From Notamacropus eugenii (lineage: Eukaryota > Chordata > Mammalia > Diprotodontia > Macropodidae), in assembly GCF_028372415.1 (NCBI RefSeq), contig NC_092872.1:388700853-388764852 (forward strand): a stretch of DNA of 64,000 nt. The letters run 5' to 3'. This document shows positions 62,890 through 64,000 of this stretch, in pieces (the stretch's first letter is position 1; every line of letters begins with the position of its first letter). Below the pieces are notes generated by a model. The model was not told the origin of the DNA and made no database searches. It saw nothing but the letters and a program-made list of their open reading frames with translations. The position numbers and the translations under genes were made by a program.

Positions 62890-63200
62890 AATAGAGACCA
62901 TTTTCCAACCTCCACTTCAGAAATTCTTCCTTACATCTAACTTAAGTCCCAGCATTCTACAATTTAAATCTACCTCCTGCTATTATGGCCTTAGTGGAGT
63001 TGGAACAGCTCTATGAAAGTAAATCTATCATAAACACCACCTTAGCTTTTGTAGACTGAGTGAAACCCATTCCTATAACCTTTCCTTAGAAATTTTCTTT
63101 TACAATCTTCAATTCCTTCTCTGACTTTTTTTATTCTCCACAATCTCTTTTTCGTTGTGCAGTATAGCAGGAGAAAGAGATTTCATAAGTATCTGACCAA
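62890..63200 (-). mobile_element. Probable L3/CR1 3' end, minus strand
   Basis: AAATTCTTCCTTACATCTAA, TTTAAATCTACCTCCTGCTA and 'cctataacctttccttagaa' resemble reversed CR1/L3 3' sequence but are strongly diverged. Confidence 0.5.
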
Positions 63201-63214
63201 GGAGCTGGCATAGC

Positions 63215-64000
63215 GATCAATTAATCAATCAGCAAACATTTATTAAGAGCCTGCTATTTGCCAGGCACTGTGCTAGTTGCAAAGACTAAAGTGAAACAGT
63301 TCCTGCCTTCAGGGAGCTTACATTTGATGGAAGGAGAGGGAGGAGGTGGCAAGTCAATATTCAACTTGATACGTAATAAATACAAAGAGATTTTGGAAGT
63401 GAGTACTCAAAACTGGGGGGGGGGAGGGAATTGGGGAAAGTTTTATGTAGAAGGTGATCTTAAAGAAAACCAAGACTTCTTAGAGGCAAAGGTATGAGTA
63501 GAGTGCATTCCAGGTCAGTGTCCAGGCATGAAGATGGAAAATGGAGTGGTGTGCATAAATTAGAACTAGAAAGACAGACTGATTAGACTACCTAGTGTAT
63601 GAAAAGGAGTGATGTATAATAAGGCTGGAAAGACAGGTTGGGGGTCAGATTATAAAGGACTTTGAAAGCCAAAAAAAAAATTTATGTTTGATCCTAGATG
63701 TAATTGGGGGCCGCTGACATTGATTGAGCAGGAGAGTGATGTGGTTGTGTCTGTGTTTTAGGTAAATCATTTTGGCAGCTCTGTGGAGAATGGATTGCAG
63801 AAGGGGAAGACGATATAGGGAGGCAATATTCCAGGCCTTAACTGGAGGGATGAGGTGGGGTTGAGGGTAAGGGAGGAGTGGCTGTGTGAGTGGAGAGAAG
63901 GTGAACATGTGTCAGAGATATTGAGGTACAAATTACAAAATCTGGCAAGCAATTGAGTATGGTGGGTGGAGGAGGGTGAAAATACAAGGATGATACCCAG
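63215..64000 (-). mobile_element. L2 3' tail, about 700 bases, minus strand, reaching the window edge
   Basis: Reversed order of a long L2 tail: CAAACATTTATTAAGAGCCT, TTGCCAGGCACTGTGCTAGT, TCCTGCCTTCAGGGAGCTTA, GAGTGCATTCCAGGTCAGTG, ATAAAGGACTTTGAAAGCCA, TTTGATCCTAGATGTAATTG and AAATCATTTTGGCAGCTCTG. Recognisable to about 63840 and probably continuing. The 79-codon frame at 63258 is repeat-derived. Confidence 0.88.

Overview
The window looks like a non-genic stretch of a marsupial nuclear genome. It is AT-rich and CpG-poor. Its interspersed repeats are of marsupial type: MIR/THER1-type SINEs, long SINEs whose tail reads CTCCAGTATCTTTGxCAAGAAAA, abundant L2 and L3/CR1, L1 with the marsupial 3' end, and ORF2-less 'half-L1' (HAL1-type) elements. 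I recognise no host protein-coding exon, rRNA, tRNA or CRISPR array. Repeat family names come from recognising consensus features, not from a database search, so most boundaries are good to about 10-20 bases. Where target-site duplications (TSDs) are visible they are exact.

Layout. 1-19.6 kb: scattered MIR, L2 and L3/CR1 relics, tetranucleotide arrays, an RTE-type reverse transcriptase relic (7.5-8.2 kb), a 780-base L2 tail (8.6-9.4 kb) and an L1 tail inside a MIR. 19.7-22.95 kb: a class I-like endogenous retrovirus on the minus strand with the layout R-U5-leader-gag-PPT-U3-R-poly(A), inside a MIR. It starts at R, ends in poly(A) and has a 10-bp TSD, so it is best read as a LINE-mobilised copy of a viral RNA. 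23.2-27.7 kb: an L2 reverse transcriptase relic split by a 2.65-kb HAL1-type element and by a second L2 tail. 28-33.5 kb: microsatellites and SINEs. 33.5-37.7 kb: a decayed, internally deleted L1 with both ends and a TSD. 37.9-46.4 kb: a hAT-type MITE, nested SINEs and L1 tails. 46.4-49.1 kb: the best-preserved HAL1-type element, with a nearly open ORF1. 49.1-50.6 kb: an L2 tail split by a 754-base solo LTR. 50.6-52.1 kb: a Ty3/gypsy reverse transcriptase fossil followed by an unidentified 104-codon frame. 53.5-64 kb: L2, hAT, an L1 ORF2/HAL1 junction, and L3/CR1 split by a SINE.

Nothing here works together as a gene system. The information lies in the order of insertions: L2, MIR and L3 are the old substrate; L1, HAL1 and LTR insertions came later. 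The L1-type endonuclease/poly(A) signature recurs on L1, HAL1 and the retroviral copy, suggesting one LINE machinery moved all of them.
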